NCBI GenBank assembly: GCA_013400155.1
Contig: VXBM01000043.1
Location: forward strand, 78,532 to 142,531
Direction: 5' to 3'
Origin: Helopsaltes ochotensis
Taxonomy: Eukaryota > Chordata > Aves > Passeriformes > Locustellidae
Length of the DNA stretch: 64,000 nt
The notes under the pieces were generated by a model. The model did not search any database. It was given only the letters and a program-made list of their open reading frames with translations, and was not told the DNA's origin. Shown here piece by piece: positions 63,660 to 64,000 of this stretch. Both the position numbers and the translations under genes were made by a program. Numbering within the stretch: position 1 is the stretch's first letter; each line of letters starts with the position of its first letter.

Positions 63660-64000
63660 ATTTTGCTTTTTAACATAAAGTATTCAGTGTGCTTGATGGA
63701 GCGGCGCTTCATGGAAAGTTAGTTCTTTCATAGCAACAACTGTTTGGAGAAGGGGAGTTTATTAATTTATCAGAGCCTTATGTTCAATTTCAGATTTTTC
63801 AGCTTAGGAACCAACAATCAGCTGCACCTGTTACCAATTAAAGTATTAATGGCACATCAATCAAAGAAAAATCACTGCAAAAGGAGATTACACAAGCTCT
63901 GTACTTGTGTCATTTCTTTGGAAGTTATCTTTTATTTCCAAAACGAAATTAAATCCATAAACTATATACTAAAAACCCTAAGCAGGGCTCCTGCTACTCT
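63660..64000. promoter_or_regulatory. Candidate conserved regulatory block, cut by the window edge
   Basis: Holds GTTTATTAATTTATCAG (63758 onward), an E-box in GCTGCACCTGTTACC, CCAATTAAAGTATTAATGG, and CACATCAATCAAAG, which combines a PBX/HOX-like ATCAATCA with a TCF-like ATCAAAG. No open frame or repeat signature. The role is inferred from motif density only. Confidence 0.3.

Noticed and set aside
1..64000. CRISPR arrays, operons, tRNA or rRNA genes, bacterial mobile elements
   Set aside because: No regularly spaced repeats, ribosome-binding-site patterns, tRNA cloverleaf cores or rRNA segments were seen, and the repeat content is that of an amniote genome.

Overview
This window is non-coding vertebrate DNA, most likely from a bird. 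The main evidence is one fairly well preserved CR1 LINE 3' end of the avian type (4812-5516). Two much older CR1/L3-type fragments (45862-46090 and 54985-55120) and several MIR-like SINE relics also point to an amniote. Base composition is AT-rich, interspersed repeats are sparse, and a 301-base assembly gap (27570-27870) follows a (CCTCT)n microsatellite. I found no convincing protein-coding exon, tRNA, rRNA, CRISPR array or bacterial-type gene. Most short open frames here are chance frames in non-coding DNA, so I have not called them genes.

Layout. 1-12 kb: an old inverted-repeat element (about 1965-2415), the CR1, a 55-base poly(T) run at 7127-7181, and the first member of a diverged duplicated block (10164-10279). 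13-22 kb: the second member of that block (13121-13231), then AT-rich stretches with homeodomain-type TAATTA/CTAATT motifs. The strongest of these is 20560-21140, which includes a CpG-retaining core. 25-30 kb: a GC-richer pocket, a pyrimidine-rich tract, the microsatellite and gap, a palindrome followed by duplicated octamer-like sites, and a MIR-like relic. 33-47 kb: a GC-rich pocket, a second inverted-repeat element (40275-40444), SINE relics, a GT/AT microsatellite and an ancient CR1 fragment. 47-64 kb: mostly unmarked sequence, another ancient CR1 fragment, probable conserved regulatory blocks (56860-57330, 60110-60600, 63660-64000), and an unusual decayed reading frame at 58591-59472.

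How it fits together (inference). Low repeat density, TA-rich homeodomain motif clusters and CpG-retaining islands without exons resemble a gene desert or long intron of regulatory DNA around a developmental gene. I cannot name that gene from this sequence.

The two observations most worth following are these. First, 58591-59472 keeps a single frame for about 294 codons with only five internal stops and strong A/T preference at third positions; it looks like the remains of a foreign or retrocopied coding sequence of unknown family. Second, an 80-bp ungapped pair of related blocks lies about 2.95 kb apart (10200-10279 and 13152-13231, about 71% identical by hand count), probably duplicated regulatory elements or an unnamed ancient repeat.
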